NCBI RefSeq assembly: GCF_038396755.1 | Contig: NZ_CP149822.1 | Span: 5,672,001 to 5,736,000 of the forward strand | DNA: 64,000 nt | From: Chitinophaga pollutisoli | Lineage (GTDB): Bacteria > Bacteroidota > Bacteroidia > Chitinophagales > Chitinophagaceae | Reading direction: 5' to 3' | Part shown: positions 8,847 through 17,656 of the stretch, one piece after another | Numbering within the stretch: position 1 is the first letter of the stretch | How the letters are laid out: every line of letters begins with the position of its first letter | Translations under genes and position numbers: made by a program | Notes under the pieces: generated by a model | What the model saw: the letters and a program-made list of their open reading frames with translations, nothing else | The model's database searches: none | What the model was told of the DNA's origin: nothing

Positions 8847-9442
8847 ATGGATAGCAACCTATCCGGGACGGATTTGCTGATACGGATGAAGAACGGCGAC
8901 GAGCAAGCCTTTGCAGCTATTTACCATCGGTTTCACCCATCCCTCTACATGTTTATTCTGCGTTATTGCAAGGTACCTTCGCTGGCGGAGGATCTTGTGC
9001 ATGACGTTTTTTGAAAGTATGGGAGATCCGGGAACGCATCCAGCCGGAGCTTCCTTTCGCCGGTTATATTTACCGCATTGCCCGTAACCACGTTTTCAAA
9101 ACCCTTGAGCGCGCGGCTACCGACCGCGGCCTGCGGGAGCAGATCCTGGCGCAGCTGAACACTTTGCCAGAAGGCTTCCATCCCGAGCAGGTGGTGAAAT
9201 CCAAGGAATACGACCGCCTTTTCCACGAAGCCCTCAACCAGATGCCGCCCCAGCGCCTCAACGTGTTCCGCCTCTGCAGGCAGGAAGGGCGCACTTACGA
9301 CGAAGCCGCCGAAATCCTCGGCATTTCCCGCAATGCCGTTAAAAAACATATGGTGCTCGGCATGCGTTTCATCCACGATTATATCTTCCGCTACGGCGGC
9401 GTTTCCCTCTCGGTGGCCTTTTATTTCAAAAATTATTTTTAG
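8847..9442 (+). pseudogene. ECF RNA polymerase sigma factor, frame broken once at a T6 run
   Basis: ATG at 8847 opens MDSNLSGTDLLIRMKNGDEQAFAAIYHRF, and region 2 follows as SLAEDLVHDVF, where TGA at 9012-9014 stops it. A one-base change of frame within T6 (9007-9012) continues as LKVWEIRERI and RIARNHVF, then region 4 with YDEAAEILGISRNAVKKHM. A T7 run would give one uninterrupted about 198-residue sigma factor. It sits 68 bases upstream of the FecR anti-sigma gene and the SusC gene, the classic Bacteroidota cell-surface signalling order. Loss of this frame would silence that loop, so either the sequence is in error, the gene is recently dead, or ribosomes slip at the T run. Confidence 0.75.
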
Positions 9443-9510
9443 GGAGGGGTACCCTCTTTTCCATTTCCCGGATATTATATACAGGTACCACGTCAAAGGC
9501 GCCTGCTGAT

Positions 9511-10659
9511 ATGTCTACATCCACGGACCACGAAAAACTGCTGCAACGATACCTCGACGGCGATTGTACGCCCGAAGAGGCGGCTGAACTTATGGAAAGG
9601 CTCCGGCAATCCGGCGCGCACCGGGAGGTGCTGCAAAAGATGCAGGAAGAGTTCCCGGTTATGATGGCATCCCGCCCTGAAATTTCACCAGAAATCAGTC
9701 AACGTATAGAAGCGCGCCTGCTCGAAAGCATCCGCGCCACCAAAGTGCGCCGCCTGCCGGTCCGCCGTTGGGTCGCCGCCGCCGCCGTACTCCTGCTCCT
9801 GGGCGCGGGAGGCGCATTTTTCCTTACCCGTCCATCTTCCAAAAGTCCATCTGTAGCGGAAGCAAAACCCATTTCCGCGGCCGACATCGCGCCGGGGTCA
9901 GACAAAGCCGTGCTGACCCTGGCCGACGGTTCGGTGGTAACCCTCGACAGCGCCGGCAACCAGGTGATCCGCCAGGGCGAAACACTCGTGCGGCAGCAAA
10001 ACGGGAAGTTATTGTACAGTGTGGCAGGCCATCCGGTGGCGGCGGGCTTCAACACCCTCACGGTGCCCCGTGGCGGCCAGTTCCAGATCGTATTGCCCGA
10101 CGGAAGCCGCGTATGGCTGAATTCCACGTCCAAACTCCGTTTCCCGACCGCCTTCCACGACAACAAGCGCGTGGTGGAGCTGGAAGGGCAGGGGTATTTC
10201 GAAGTGAGCAAAGACGCCCTCAAACCCTTTATCGTACAAACCCAAGCGGCCAACGTGGAAGTACTGGGAACAGGGTTCGACGTTATGGCATACCCGGATG
10301 AGCGGACCATGAACACCACACTGTTGGAAGGCGCCGTGAAAGTAAAGGATGTACGGCTCAAACCCGGCCAACAGGCCCGGCTCGAACACGCCACCGGCAC
10401 GATCACCGTCGCGCCGGCAGATGTACAGCAGGTAATCGCCTGGAAAACGGGCTTCTTCGAATTCGATAACGCGGATATCGACGACATCCTGCGCCAGGCG
10501 GCGCGCTGGTACGATGTAGAAGTGGTATACCGTGGAAAAACGAAGCTCCTGATCGGGGGACGCATCAGCCGCCAGTTACCTTTGTCGGAGCTGCTGAAAA
10601 TGTTGGAAGATAACGGCGCGAAGTTCAGCATGGAAGGGCGCCGGCTCATCGTTCATTAA
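9511..10659 (+). CDS. FecR family anti-sigma factor
   Basis: 382 residues. A cytoplasmic N-terminal domain (about 1-84) binds the sigma factor, a single membrane segment lies at about 86-106, and a FecR periplasmic domain follows (about 180-275, with FNTLTVPRGGQFQIVLPDGSRVWLN split by usual family motifs). The C-terminal DUF4974 domain (about 310-380, WKTGFFEFDNADIDDILRQAARWYD) contacts the STN domain of the partner SusC transporter. The order sigma, FecR, SusC indicates trans-envelope activation of the glucan locus when the transporter binds substrate. Confidence 0.93.
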   Translation: MSTSTDHEKLLQRYLDGDCTPEEAAELMERLRQSGAHREVLQKMQEEFPVMMASRPEISPEISQRIEARLLESIRATKVRRLPVRRWVAAAAVLLLLGAGGAFFLTRPSSKSPSVAEAKPISAADIAPGSDKAVLTLADGSVVTLDSAGNQVIRQGETLVRQQNGKLLYSVAGHPVAAGFNTLTVPRGGQFQIVLPDGSRVWLNSTSKLRFPTAFHDNKRVVELEGQGYFEVSKDALKPFIVQTQAANVEVLGTGFDVMAYPDERTMNTTLLEGAVKVKDVRLKPGQQARLEHATGTITVAPADVQQVIAWKTGFFEFDNADIDDILRQAARWYDVEVVYRGKTKLLIGGRISRQLPLSELLKMLEDNGAKFSMEGRRLIVH

Positions 10660-10854
10660 TCTATCTCTTTACCATTCAATTACATAAACCAAAACTAAAC
10701 GCATCGTTATGAACAAACATTCCACCACATGACACTAACGGACGCCCTGCAATAAAAAACCGGAAGCGCTCGCAACACTTCCGGCATATCCGGGCTTCCG
10801 AAAAAAGACCTCTGACAGAACTTTTATCTCGTAATTCCCAAACACTGCAAAAGT

Positions 10855-13800
10855 ATGAAATTTAACTTTAGCGGCGGAGCTTCCTTTGTCCGGGTTGTTC
10901 GCGCTGTTTATCCCGCGTCGTTCCACGTTTTTCCGCGGTATGGATCCTGGAAGGATGGCTTCGGTAAATGCTGCATTGTTATGAAACTCACCACCTTATT
11001 ACTGCTAGTCGCGTGTCTGCAGATCAGCGCCAAAGGCTTGTCGCAGCAGGTCACCCTCAAGGAGCGCAACGCGCCCTTGAAGAAGGTGTTGAAAGAAATA
11101 TCCCGCCAGTCGGGCCTTTCGATCGTGTACGACGAAAGCCTCCTGGCGGGGACCAGCAGGGTCACGATCGATATCCGGGAGGTACCGGTCAAACAGGCGC
11201 TTAACCTGCTGTTGCTCAACCAGCCCGTTGGTTTTACGATGGAGGGGCAGAAGATCGTTATCCGCCCCATGGTTATGCCGGTTACTGCGGCAGATACCAC
11301 TTTCCCTGTGAGCGGGGTGGTTACCGACGACAAAGGGGCGCCGTTGCCAGGGGTAACGGTCCGCATTCTCCATACCTCCATCGGCACTACTTCCAATGGC
11401 GAGGGCCGTTACAGCCTTCAGGCGCCAGGCAAGAGCGCGCAATTGGTTTTCAGTATTTTAGGTTATACATCCCGCACGCTGGGCACCAGCGGCGGTACCC
11501 TCGATGTTCAGCTGTCGCTCTCCGAAACTTCCCTCACCGAAACCGTTGTGGTAGGGTACGGCACCCAGAAAAAGGCGGTGGTGACGGGAGCGATCTCGTC
11601 CGTGCGCGCCAAAGACCTGGAGAACATGCCCATCAACCGGGTGGAGCAGGCGTTGCAGGGCCGAACTTCCGGCGTGATCATCGCGTCCAATTCCGGCCAG
11701 CCGGGTTCCGCGGCTACGGTGCGCATCCGCGGCCTTACCACGTTCAATAACAATAATCCGCTCTGGGTGGTCGACGGCGTGGTGGTCGACAATGGCGGCA
11801 TCGGTTTCCTCAATCAGAACGATATAGAATCCATCCAGGTGTTGAAAGACGCGGCTTCGCAGGCGATTTACGGTGCGCGCGCCGCGGCCGGGGTGATCCT
11901 CATCACCACCAAGAAAGGCCGCGCAGGAAAGCTGCAGATCGGGTATAATGGCTATTACGGCGTGTCGCAGCCGGCCCGCAAGCTCAAGCTCATGGATGCG
12001 CGCGCATATGCGACCATGATCAACGAAGCAAACGTAAACGACGGGGATCAGCCGGTGTACAGCGATCCCGCGGCTTTGGGCAAAGGGACCGACTGGCAGT
12101 CGACCATCTTCAACAACAGCGCTGTACGCCAGAATCATGAACTGAGCATCAGCGGCGGCAGTGAGAAGTCCACTTTCTACACCTCTTTCGGTTTCCTCAA
12201 CCAGGAGGGCATCGTGGCCAGCGATATCTCTAATTACAAACGTTTCAACGCGCGGATCAACTCGACGTATAAAATTACACCCTGGCTGACGTTCGGTGAA
12301 AACATCGGGTATTCGTACGATAAATCCGTGGGCCTGGGCAATACCAACTCCGAGTTCGGCGGCCCCCTCAGCTCCGCGATCAACCTCGATCCCATCACGC
12401 CCGTCGTGGAAACGGATCCCGCCAAAGCCAATGCCAGCCCGTATGACAAACCCACGGTGCGCCGCAACGCGCTGGGGCAGCCTTACGGCATCTCCCAGAT
12501 CGTGACCCAGGAAATGACCAACCCGCTGGCGTACATTTCCACGCGCCTCGGCAACTACAACTGGAGCCACAACATCGTAGGTAACGTTTACCTGGAAGCT
12601 GAACCGGTAAAAGGCCTGAAAGCGCGCTCTTCCGTTGGTTCCAAGCTGGCGTTCTACGGTCATGAGGCGTTTACGCCCAAGTTCCTGCTGAACTCCTCCA
12701 CGGAACAAACGATCGCGATTTTCAACCGCGGCATCAATAACATTTTCTTCTGGAACATCGAAAACACGCTTTCATACACCCGCGAGCTAAACCTCCACAC
12801 CGCTACCGTGCTGGTAGGGCAGGGCGCCTACAAGGAAGGCGGCGCACGGAGCACGGAGATTTTCTTCGACGACGTGCCGGCGCTCACTTTCGATGAAGCT
12901 TCCTTCAACTACAAAGTAGCCAAGGAAAAGCGCAGGGCCGAAGGCGGGGAGGGGATAGATCACCTTGTGTCGTCGCTCTTCGCGCGGGTGAACTATAACT
13001 ATGATGAAAAGTACCTGGTGGAAGGTATCATCCGCCGCGACGGCTCCTCCCGCTTCGGCGCCAACAAGAAATACGGCGTTTTCCCTTCCTTCTCGCTCGG
13101 ATGGGTGCCCAGCCGCGAAAACTTCTGGCCGCAGAACAACGTGGTGGACCTGCTCAAGATCCGCGGCGGATACGGCGTGGTAGGGAGTGATGCCATCGAT
13201 GATTTTGCGTATCTGCCCACCATCGGCAGCGGCCGCGATTACACCATCGGCGGCACCATCGCCGAAGGCTCCAGCCCCAACGCACCGGCCAACCCCGACC
13301 TGAAGTGGGAAGAAACCCATCAAACCAACATCGGTTTCGAAGCCTATCTCTTCAAAAGGCTAAACGTGCAGTTCGACTGGTTCAAAAAGAATACGAAAGA
13401 TATCCTCATGAGCAGGCGCCTGCCCTGGTACGTGGGTTCTGTAAGCGATCCGGCGGCCAATATCGGGGGCATGGAAAACGCGGGCGTGGAACTGGAGTTG
13501 TCGTATAACCAGGAATTCGGGGATTTCAACTTCAACCTGGGCGGCAACGTGAGCTACATGAAGAACAAGGTGACTTACCTTGGCGAAAACCGCCAGTTCC
13601 TGTACCTCGGCTCCGCATCGTTCCAGAATATGGGCAATATCACCCGGGCCGAAATCGGCCGTCCGTTTAACGCATTTTACATGTTCGAGCACCTGGGTAT
13701 TTTCCAGAACCAGGCGGAGATCGATGCATATGTGAATAAGAACGGGGGGAAGATCCAGCCGAATGCGAAACCGGGCGATTTCAAATGGAAAGATATCAAC

Positions 13801-14331
13801 GGCGACGGACAGATCAATGACGACGACCGCGATTACATCGGCAATCCCACGCCTAACTGGACGTATGGCGTGACCCTTAATGCCGCGTACAAAAATTTCG
13901 ATCTCGTGATCTTTGGTCAGGGTGCGGCAGGCAACCAGATATTCCAGGGGCTGCGCAGGCTCGATATCCTGACTGCCAACTGGCAGAACAAATCCCTGAA
14001 CCGCTGGCATGGCGAAGGCACATCGAACACCCATCCCCGCATGACTTTCGACGATCCGAACGATAACTATTCGCGCGGCTCGCAGTTCTATCTCGAAGAC
14101 GGCGATTATTTCCGTTTCAAGATCGTTCAGCTCGGTTATACGCTGCCCACGAACCTGGTAAAGAAAGCCGGTTTCGAAAGGGTGCGCGTGCATGTGATGG
14201 GTGAAAACCTGCTCACTTTCACGAAATACACCGGCTACGATCCCGAAATCGGCGGCGGCATCCTGAGTATCGACCGCGGTATTTATCCGCAGGCGCGCAC
14301 ATTTATGTTCGGCCTGAATTTTACCTATTAA
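10855..14331 (+). CDS. susC: SusC/RagA family TonB-dependent outer-membrane transporter with STN domain
   Basis: 1158 residues from the ATG at 10855; a start at 10981 (MKLTTLLLLVACLQIS, 1116 residues) gives a cleaner signal peptide and is equally likely, since long N-terminal extensions are often annotated in Chitinophaga. After the signal comes an STN domain (KNAPLKKVLKEISRQSGLSIVYDE-like, about 55-115 of the long form), a carboxypeptidase-regulatory-like fold (GVVTDDKGAPLPGVTVRI), the SusC motif ETVVVGYGTQ, a TonB plug and a 22-strand barrel ending with aromatic FGLNFTY. It imports oligosaccharides with the next-gene SusD lid, and its STN domain signals to FecR. Confidence 0.95.
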   Translation: MKFNFSGGASFVRVVRAVYPASFHVFPRYGSWKDGFGKCCIVMKLTTLLLLVACLQISAKGLSQQVTLKERNAPLKKVLKEISRQSGLSIVYDESLLAGTSRVTIDIREVPVKQALNLLLLNQPVGFTMEGQKIVIRPMVMPVTAADTTFPVSGVVTDDKGAPLPGVTVRILHTSIGTTSNGEGRYSLQAPGKSAQLVFSILGYTSRTLGTSGGTLDVQLSLSETSLTETVVVGYGTQKKAVVTGAISSVRAKDLENMPINRVEQALQGRTSGVIIASNSGQPGSAATVRIRGLTTFNNNNPLWVVDGVVVDNGGIGFLNQNDIESIQVLKDAASQAIYGARAAAGVILITTKKGRAGKLQIGYNGYYGVSQPARKLKLMDARAYATMINEANVNDGDQPVYSDPAALGKGTDWQSTIFNNSAVRQNHELSISGGSEKSTFYTSFGFLNQEGIVASDISNYKRFNARINSTYKITPWLTFGENIGYSYDKSVGLGNTNSEFGGPLSSAINLDPITPVVETDPAKANASPYDKPTVRRNALGQPYGISQIVTQEMTNPLAYISTRLGNYNWSHNIVGNVYLEAEPVKGLKARSSVGSKLAFYGHEAFTPKFLLNSSTEQTIAIFNRGINNIFFWNIENTLSYTRELNLHTATVLVGQGAYKEGGARSTEIFFDDVPALTFDEASFNYKVAKEKRRAEGGEGIDHLVSSLFARVNYNYDEKYLVEGIIRRDGSSRFGANKKYGVFPSFSLGWVPSRENFWPQNNVVDLLKIRGGYGVVGSDAIDDFAYLPTIGSGRDYTIGGTIAEGSSPNAPANPDLKWEETHQTNIGFEAYLFKRLNVQFDWFKKNTKDILMSRRLPWYVGSVSDPAANIGGMENAGVELELSYNQEFGDFNFNLGGNVSYMKNKVTYLGENRQFLYLGSASFQNMGNITRAEIGRPFNAFYMFEHLGIFQNQAEIDAYVNKNGGKIQPNAKPGDFKWKDINGDGQINDDDRDYIGNPTPNWTYGVTLNAAYKNFDLVIFGQGAAGNQIFQGLRRLDILTANWQNKSLNRWHGEGTSNTHPRMTFDDPNDNYSRGSQFYLEDGDYFRFKIVQLGYTLPTNLVKKAGFERVRVHVMGENLLTFTKYTGYDPEIGGGILSIDRGIYPQARTFMFGLNFTY

Positions 14332-14353
14332 TCGCAAAAAGAAAGACTGACAC

Positions 14354-15898
14354 ATGAAAGCGAAATATTTTTCCATCATATGCGCGCTCACGGCCGGATT
14401 AACCCTGGCTTCCTGCGCCGACAGCTGGCTGGATCCCGAAATGCGGGGTACCAACCTGGAATCCAATTTCTATAAAAACGAAGAAGAAGCATTTAAAGGA
14501 CTGGTTGCCGTGTACGACGTGGTAGGCTGGCAGGGCGGGGGATACGTGACCCGCACCGGTATGGCTGATGCCGCGTCCGACGACCACCACGCCGGTGGTG
14601 GTGGCGCCAGCGACGTGAACGACCTGCAGGTGATGACCCGCTGGGAGCTGACGCCAGAAATCGGCCCGCACAACGACCTCTGGCGCAAAGGCTTCTCCGG
14701 TGTGTTCCGCGCCAACAAACTGCTCGAAAAGCTGTCCGCCGTGCCCATGAGCGACGCGAAGAAAGCGCGTTTCGTGGCCGAATGCAAATTCCTCAGGGCC
14801 TACTTCTATTTCGACCTGGTGCGCATGTTCAAAAATATCCCGCTGCTCGTCAAGCCACTCGATGTGAACGAGATGTTCGACGTAACGCAGGCCACGCCGG
14901 CCGAGGTATGGGCGCAGATCGAAAGCGACCTGAAAGAAGCCATCGCGGAAACCCAGCTGCCCGACCGGATCACGGAAGTAAACGAGAAAGCCCGCGCTAC
15001 CAAAGGCGCCGCGCACGCATTGCTGGGGAAAGTGTACATCTACCAGGAGAAGTGGCCGGAAGCCGCCGCAGAACTGGCATTGGTAAATGCCACGCCCGGC
15101 CAGCAAAACCCGACGTATGGCTATGCGCTCCTCGAAAATTTTGGCGATCTCTGGAAATCCGAGCCGGAATTCAAGTTCAACAAAGAATCCATTTTCGAGA
15201 TTTCGTATACCAATACGTCGCAGGGAACCTGGAACTGCGTGGCCTGTACAGAAGGCAATGTGCTCAACATCATGACGGGGCCGCGCAGCTATACGGCCAC
15301 GGCCGACGATGCGCCGGATTACGTGTCGGGCTGGAGCTTTTTAACCGTGTCGAAGGAATTGTACGCCGTGATGAAGGACGATCCCCGGTTCCCACATACC
15401 ATCGCCGATCTCAAGGCGCTCGTGGCGGCGGGTAAAGCGACGTATGCCCCGGGGTACGACGATACCGGTTACTTCCTGGAGAAATTCATGGGCCGCGCCT
15501 CCAACCGCGTTCCAAGCGGCATCCCCGAGCTGAACTTCCCGCAGAACCTGTACGACATGCGCCTGGCGGATACTTACCTGCTCGAAGCCGAAGCACTCGT
15601 GCGCGCGGGCCAGGGCAGCGGCGCGGGTTCGAGGGCGTACGCCTTGCTCAACGCCGTGCGCGACCGTGTGGGCCTGGGGCCGATCCCCGCCACCATCGAC
15701 AATATCTTCCTCGAAAGAAGGAAAGAGCTCGCCGGCGAGGGGCACCGCTTCTTCGACCTGATCCGCACCAAACAGGCGGAAACTGTTTTGAAAACGCGCG
15801 GATTCGACGAAACGAAACACTATGTGTTCCCGATTCCCTTCAACGACCTGCAAAGCACGAAACTGGAGCAGAACAAAGAATGGGGCGGCACCAAATAA
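14354..15898 (+). CDS. susD: SusD/RagB family surface glycan-binding lipoprotein
   Basis: 514 residues. Lipoprotein signal with lipobox LTLASC (Cys21). SusD-like alpha-helical TPR scaffold: SNFYKNEEEAFKGLVAVYD, an RAYFYFDLVRMFKNIPL helix and the C-terminal LLEAEALVRAG and ERRKELAGEGHRFFDLIRT helices typical of RagB/SusD. It caps SusC on the cell surface and delivers oligosaccharide. Start 22 bases after susC; same operon. Confidence 0.95.
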   Translation: MKAKYFSIICALTAGLTLASCADSWLDPEMRGTNLESNFYKNEEEAFKGLVAVYDVVGWQGGGYVTRTGMADAASDDHHAGGGGASDVNDLQVMTRWELTPEIGPHNDLWRKGFSGVFRANKLLEKLSAVPMSDAKKARFVAECKFLRAYFYFDLVRMFKNIPLLVKPLDVNEMFDVTQATPAEVWAQIESDLKEAIAETQLPDRITEVNEKARATKGAAHALLGKVYIYQEKWPEAAAELALVNATPGQQNPTYGYALLENFGDLWKSEPEFKFNKESIFEISYTNTSQGTWNCVACTEGNVLNIMTGPRSYTATADDAPDYVSGWSFLTVSKELYAVMKDDPRFPHTIADLKALVAAGKATYAPGYDDTGYFLEKFMGRASNRVPSGIPELNFPQNLYDMRLADTYLLEAEALVRAGQGSGAGSRAYALLNAVRDRVGLGPIPATIDNIFLERRKELAGEGHRFFDLIRTKQAETVLKTRGFDETKHYVFPIPFNDLQSTKLEQNKEWGGTK

Positions 15899-15922
15899 TC
15901 CATCATCACAAATCCTGACCAA

Positions 15923-16756
15923 ATGAAATTCATCCCATATATAGCGGCGGCTGCATTATGCATGACCGCCTGCACACCCGGTTCCGAAGATGCGGAACTG
16001 GGACCGCTGCCACAGGTGTCGTTCACCGTTACGCCCATGCCGAACCGCCCGAACAAGATCATCGTGGAAAATACCACACCGGGCACTTTCAGGTGGTTCT
16101 GGTACAACGGCGTAAGCACGGCGCACGTGGGCGACCGCCCGAAAGACACGCTTACCTTCGCAGAAAAAGGTGAATATGTGATCTCGCTGAGGGCTTTCGG
16201 AAGAGGCGGTTCTGCAACGGCTTCGCAGAAAGTAGCCGTGGAAGGCATTCCCAATATCCTCAAGGGCGGCGATATGGAAGCCGGCGCCAATGCGCACTGG
16301 ACGCTGCTGAATACCGGTGGCACGCAAACTTCCATCCAGTTCGTGAACGGCAAACTCGTGTTCTCCAACACAGGGAATTCCAACGGCGCGATTTACCAGG
16401 CGCTGACGGTCAAAAAAGGCATAGATTACATCTTCTCCGGTAAAGTGACCGGCAACGGCGCCACCAACTCCTGGTTCGAAATCATCATCGGCACCGCGGC
16501 GCCGGTCCAGGGAAGCGATTACAGCGGCAATAAGTTCCTGTCGCTCAATACCTGGAGCAACTGCGGCAAAGCTCCGTTCAACGGAGACATCAACGATATC
16601 GGATGCGATGGCTCCGGCACGGGCAAGGGCGGCGTTATCCGGTTTGATGCGGACGGCACCATCTACATCGTGATCAAAGCCGGCAGCAGCGGCGGTACCC
16701 TCGGTACCGGCGGCATCCAGCTCGATGACGTGCGTTTCCTCGAAGAAATCATATAA
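15923..16756 (+). CDS. Surface lipoprotein with PKD-like and CBM-like domains (probable glycan binder)
   Basis: 277 residues. Signal with lipobox CMTAC (Cys18). Residues about 30-110 look like a PKD fold (TFAEKGEYVISLRAFGRGGSAT); residues about 115-277 form a beta-rich domain like carbohydrate-binding modules of the CBM4 type (GGDMEAGANAHWTLLNTGG, ending LDDVRF). Its place directly after susD matches the surface glycan-binding proteins (SusE/F position) of beta-glucan loci. No catalytic motif is seen. Confidence 0.75.
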   Translation: MKFIPYIAAAALCMTACTPGSEDAELGPLPQVSFTVTPMPNRPNKIIVENTTPGTFRWFWYNGVSTAHVGDRPKDTLTFAEKGEYVISLRAFGRGGSATASQKVAVEGIPNILKGGDMEAGANAHWTLLNTGGTQTSIQFVNGKLVFSNTGNSNGAIYQALTVKKGIDYIFSGKVTGNGATNSWFEIIIGTAAPVQGSDYSGNKFLSLNTWSNCGKAPFNGDINDIGCDGSGTGKGGVIRFDADGTIYIVIKAGSSGGTLGTGGIQLDDVRFLEEII

Positions 16757-16762
16757 CCCGGC

Positions 16763-16792
16763 GGGGCCGGTCATTCCGGCCCCCTCTTTTTT
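16763..16792 (+). terminator. Intra-locus terminator or processing hairpin between binding-protein and enzyme genes
   Basis: GGGGCCGG (16763-16770) and CCGGCCCC (16776-16783) form an 8-bp GC stem with a 5-base loop, followed by CTC and a run of T. It lies between the lipoprotein stop and the GH16 start, so it may attenuate enzyme expression relative to susCD. Confidence 0.7.
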
Positions 16793-16801
16793 AAACCTGA
16801 T

Positions 16802-17656
16802 ATGAAAACGATCCACTTTCTGCCGGTGCTGCTGATCGGCCTGCACATGCTGGCCTGCGGCGGCAAAAACAACGATCCTGCGCCGCCGCCTTACATCCCG
16901 CCAACGTTTGAAGACAAGCATTGGCAATTTGAAACCACGCCCGTTTGGGCCGATGAGTTCGATTACGACGGCCTGCCCGATCCCGCCCGGTGGACCTACG
17001 ACCTGGGTGGCCATGGCTGGGGCAACAACGAGCTGCAATACTACACTGATAAGCTTTCCAATGCGCAGGTGGGCAATGGCCTGTTGTCAATTACCGCCAG
17101 GAAGGAAGCGCTCGAAGGGCGCGCTTACACCTCCGCGAGGCTCGTCTCCAAAGGGCGCGGCGATTTCCTGTACGGGCGTTTCGAGATCAAAGCGAAGCTG
17201 CCCGGTGGAAAGGGCACCTGGCCCGCCATCTGGATGCTGCCGACAGACTGGGCCTACGGCGGCTGGCCGAAATCCGGTGAAATCGACATCATGGAGCACG
17301 TAGGCTATGATCCCAACCGCGTGCACATGAGCGTCCACACCGAAGCTTACAATCACAGCATCAACACCCAGAAAACCGCGCATAAAATCGTGGACAAGGC
17401 GATCGGGGAATTCCATGTGTACCGCGTGGACTGGACGCCATACGCCATCCGCGGTTACATCGACGGTAACTTGCTGTTCACCTTCATCAACGAAAACAAA
17501 GGCGCGGCCGCATGGCCTTTCGACAAGAAATTCCATTTCCTCCTCAATGTCGCCGTGGGCGGCAACTGGGGCGGGCAACAGGGGATAGACGACAGCGTTT
17601 TTCCCGCCACCATGGAAGTCGATTATGTACGCGCTTATAAAATGATTGATAAATGA
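16802..17656 (+). CDS. Glycoside hydrolase family 16 endo-beta-glucanase (laminarinase-like)
   Basis: 284 residues, lipoprotein signal with lipobox HMLAC (Cys19). The single GH16 beta-jelly-roll domain carries the catalytic GEIDIMEH motif with E160 (nucleophile), D162 and E165 (acid/base); WGNNELQYYTD and TWPAIWMLP are typical of laminarinase-type members cleaving beta-1,3-glucan or mixed-linkage beta-1,3-1,4-glucan. It probably acts at the cell surface, cutting polymer for SusCD import. It overlaps the next gene by four bases (ATGA), so translation is likely coupled. Confidence 0.92.
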   Translation: MKTIHFLPVLLIGLHMLACGGKNNDPAPPPYIPPTFEDKHWQFETTPVWADEFDYDGLPDPARWTYDLGGHGWGNNELQYYTDKLSNAQVGNGLLSITARKEALEGRAYTSARLVSKGRGDFLYGRFEIKAKLPGGKGTWPAIWMLPTDWAYGGWPKSGEIDIMEHVGYDPNRVHMSVHTEAYNHSINTQKTAHKIVDKAIGEFHVYRVDWTPYAIRGYIDGNLLFTFINENKGAAAWPFDKKFHFLLNVAVGGNWGGQQGIDDSVFPATMEVDYVRAYKMIDK

